A DNA stretch of 64,000 nt, taken from contig JAEPQB010000001.1 of NCBI GenBank assembly GCA_017640725.1, positions 620,001 through 684,000 of the forward strand, written 5' to 3'. The stretch is from Kordiimonadaceae bacterium. GTDB taxonomy: Bacteria > Pseudomonadota > Alphaproteobacteria > Sphingomonadales > Kordiimonadaceae. Position numbers and translations under genes: made by a program. Below, in pieces: positions 62,594-64,000 of this stretch. The notes beneath the pieces were generated by a model that saw nothing but the letters and a program-made list of their open reading frames with translations, was not told where the DNA came from and did no database searches. Each line of letters begins with the position of its first letter. The stretch's first letter is position 1.

Positions 62594-62692
62594 ATGACAA
62601 ATTGGCATGTGGTAGAAACTTTGAATAACGGCCGGATGCACTTGACAGCGCCAAAGCCGGAGCCAAAAGTGCCACCTGGGGAGCACAGTTAA
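62594..62692 (+). CDS. Possible small protein upstream of dedA
   Basis: An ATG-initiated frame of 32 codons (start MTNWHVVETLNNG, end KVPPGEHS) stops two bases before the DedA-family start. It has a balanced composition with a plausible short fold, and the tight spacing hints at coupling. The ribosome binding site is weak. It may be a genuine small protein or a leader peptide, or chance. Confidence 0.3.
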   Translation: MTNWHVVETLNNGRMHLTAPKPEPKVPPGEHS

Positions 62693-62694
62693 AC

Positions 62695-63321
62695 ATGATA
62701 CCATCGCCTGAAGCGATACTCGCCTGGCTGGAAGCCATGACGCACGACCCGCTTGGTCTTGCGGTTGCGCTTGCGCTTGCAACACTGGTGACCGAAGACG
62801 GCGCGCTGGTGGCAGGCAGCCTTTTGGTGGGCGGTGACCTGGCGTCACCCTGGCTTGTGATCAGCGCCTTGCTCGTGGGCATTGTGGGCGGCGATGTAGC
62901 ACTGTATTTCGCCGGGTGGTCCGCGCGTGAGTTCCGCCCCATCCGACAGCGCCTGCCTATCAAGCGTGCCAAAAAAATCCGCAACTGGCTGAGGGGCCGC
63001 GAGACGGCCATCCTGTTTTTCTCCCGCTTTTTGCCGGGAACACGCCTCGTTACCTATGTCACATTCGGGTTTTTGCGCCTGTCACTGATGCATTTTGTTG
63101 TGGTCATGAGCATTGCCTGCCTCGTATGGGTGATCGGCGTTGTGTTTTTCATTAGTGAAATCCAGCGCGCCTTCAGCGGTATGGGCGGCACATTTGCTGC
63201 GCTCATTGCCACTGGTGCTGCGGTTCTGATCATTCTGGTTGCACCGCGCCTTGCGCGCCGGTCCAAGTCTGCAACCACACTTGATGACGCTGTTGAGGAG
63301 AGTATTGATGCCAGCAAGTGA
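62695..63321 (+). CDS. DedA/VTT-family membrane protein
   Basis: A 208-residue inner-membrane protein with five or six hydrophobic segments. The core reads GDVALYFAGW, then FFSRFLPGTRLVTYVTFGFLRLS, the conserved F-R region of DedA/VTT proteins. Members act as lipid flippases or scramblases, for example for undecaprenyl phosphate or phosphatidylethanolamine, and affect envelope homeostasis. The C-terminus is a basic/acidic tail. The ATP-grasp gene begins 14 bp before this stop, an overlap that implies linked function. Confidence 0.88.
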   Translation: MIPSPEAILAWLEAMTHDPLGLAVALALATLVTEDGALVAGSLLVGGDLASPWLVISALLVGIVGGDVALYFAGWSAREFRPIRQRLPIKRAKKIRNWLRGRETAILFFSRFLPGTRLVTYVTFGFLRLSLMHFVVVMSIACLVWVIGVVFFISEIQRAFSGMGGTFAALIATGAAVLIILVAPRLARRSKSATTLDDAVEESIDASK

Positions 63322-64000
63322 TTTGAGCATGCCACGCACCGACGAACCGCACGCCGGCATGCCGCCATTGGACGAAACTGCTGGTCAGATTTCCTGGTTT
63401 GAGTTTGCGCCGCCGCGCCTGTTTTACACACCGATTGCAATCTACTGCGGCTGGCTGTCGCTACGCCATTTTGGGCCGACGCTCTTGACCAACTGCAACC
63501 CAGCGCTGCCATACTCGGGCCTGGTGGGCGAAAGCAAATATCAGGTTCTGTCTGAAGTGAAGGGCGCGTCCCGCGATTTGGTGCCAGACTATGTTTCCAT
63601 TCTGCGCTGGGGCGGTGAAGGCGGGCTTGAGCGAACGCTTTCAGAAGCAACATCAGCCATGCAGGAAGCAGGGCTTTCGTTTCCCGTTGTTGCCAAGCCT
63701 GACATCGGCATGCGCGGTGTGGGCGTGCAACTGGCGCACACGCAAGCTGACCTGCGCCAATATATTGAGACCTTCCCTGCGGGCGCCAACTTCATGCTGC
63801 AAACGCTGGTCGACGAAGAAGGCGAAGCAGGCGTGTTTTATGTGCGCGAACCCGGCGAAGACAAAGGCCGCATTACCAGCCTGACGCTTAAATACTTCCC
63901 GCGTGTCACGGGTGATGGGACAAGTACGCTCAGAGAGTTGATCCTGAATGACAGCCGCGCAGGCAAGCTGGCGCACATTTATATGGACCGTCATGAACAC
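63308..64000 (+). CDS. ATP-grasp enzyme, partial at window end
   Basis: The first 231 residues of an ATP-grasp protein; the frame is open at 64000. After an N-terminal segment (WFEFAPPRLFYTPIAIYCG) the ATP-grasp fold starts, with FPVVAKPDIGMRGVGVQL as the nucleotide-binding strand and loop, and FMLQTLVDEEGEAGVFYVREP. The pattern KYFPRVTGDGTSTLRELIL is that of D-Ala-D-Ala-ligase-like and cyanophycin-like ligases. It overlaps the DedA gene by 14 bp. A role in attaching an amino acid or similar group to an envelope lipid is inference. Confidence 0.75.
   Translation, partial: MPASDLSMPRTDEPHAGMPPLDETAGQISWFEFAPPRLFYTPIAIYCGWLSLRHFGPTLLTNCNPALPYSGLVGESKYQVLSEVKGASRDLVPDYVSILRWGGEGGLERTLSEATSAMQEAGLSFPVVAKPDIGMRGVGVQLAHTQADLRQYIETFPAGANFMLQTLVDEEGEAGVFYVREPGEDKGRITSLTLKYFPRVTGDGTSTLRELILNDSRAGKLAHIYMDRHEH

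Noticed and set aside
1-64000. CRISPR array, prophage, insertion sequence, rRNA or tRNA genes
   Set aside because: No regular repeat-spacer pattern, integrase, transposase or conserved RNA gene was seen on either strand.

Overview
This window is chromosomal DNA from an alphaproteobacterium of moderate GC. The evidence is the gene set and its order: trcR (DUF1013), gapR (DUF2312), DUF1192, DUF1244 and DUF465 proteins, the three-gene transhydrogenase pntAA-pntAB-pntB, the order coiled-coil gene-zapA-6S RNA-formyl-THF cyclo-ligase, and a tkt-gap-pgk-fba-thiE carbon block. A marine Kordiimonas-like lineage would fit, but that is a guess and the genus cannot be fixed from this sequence alone. No rRNA gene, tRNA gene, CRISPR array, insertion sequence or prophage was seen.

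Layout. 1-8 kb: two divergent lipoproteins, purE-purK, a diguanylate cyclase, two DUF465 proteins, trcR, a quinone oxidoreductase, a small heat-shock protein and rpmE. 8-16 kb: an ABC exporter with a sulfotransferase-like gene, converging on a leftward MotA/ExbB-like, MotB/OmpA-like, M20 peptidase and serine hydrolase string. 16-21 kb: efp-suhB, DoxX, a periplasmic peroxiredoxin-like protein and a SorAB-type sulfite dehydrogenase. 21-27.4 kb: central carbon metabolism. 27.6-30.2 kb: cell division, 6S RNA and folate genes. 30-38 kb: a DUF547 protein and a four-gene RND efflux plus LytS/LytTR two-component operon. 38-42.3 kb: small envelope proteins and a large M1 peptidase. 42.4-46.7 kb: the most unusual stretch. 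46.7-54.6 kb: a periplasmic binding-like protein, transhydrogenase, a sigma-54 activator joined to murI, and a histidine kinase with its regulator. 54.6-59.6 kb: gapR, SDR, DUF1244, N-formylglutamate amidohydrolase, pyk, HAD hydrolase and rpmJ. 59.6-64 kb: M14 carboxypeptidase, arsenate reductase with aquaporin, and a DedA/ATP-grasp pair cut by the window end.

The most interesting region is 42.4-46.7 kb. A rightward promoter, several perfect hairpins in a row and a strong terminator outline an unannotated RNA of about 170 nt. Beside it an ATP-grasp enzyme is transcribed away from a soluble glycosyltransferase that carries the signatures of the GT41 HMW1C/NGT family of cytoplasmic N-glycosyltransferases, followed by a PhyH-type Fe(II)/2-oxoglutarate oxygenase. 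The glycosyltransferase stretch looks more AT-rich than its flanks. I infer a small acquired modification cassette; the acceptor protein is not in this window.

Other points of interest are the efflux operon that carries its own LytS/LytTR pair, the sulfotransferase-like protein with an added C-terminal domain, a DedA gene overlapping an ATP-grasp gene and preceded by a possible 32-residue protein, a 24-bp perfect inverted repeat after pyk, and a 606-bp gene-free gap with three consecutive hairpins.
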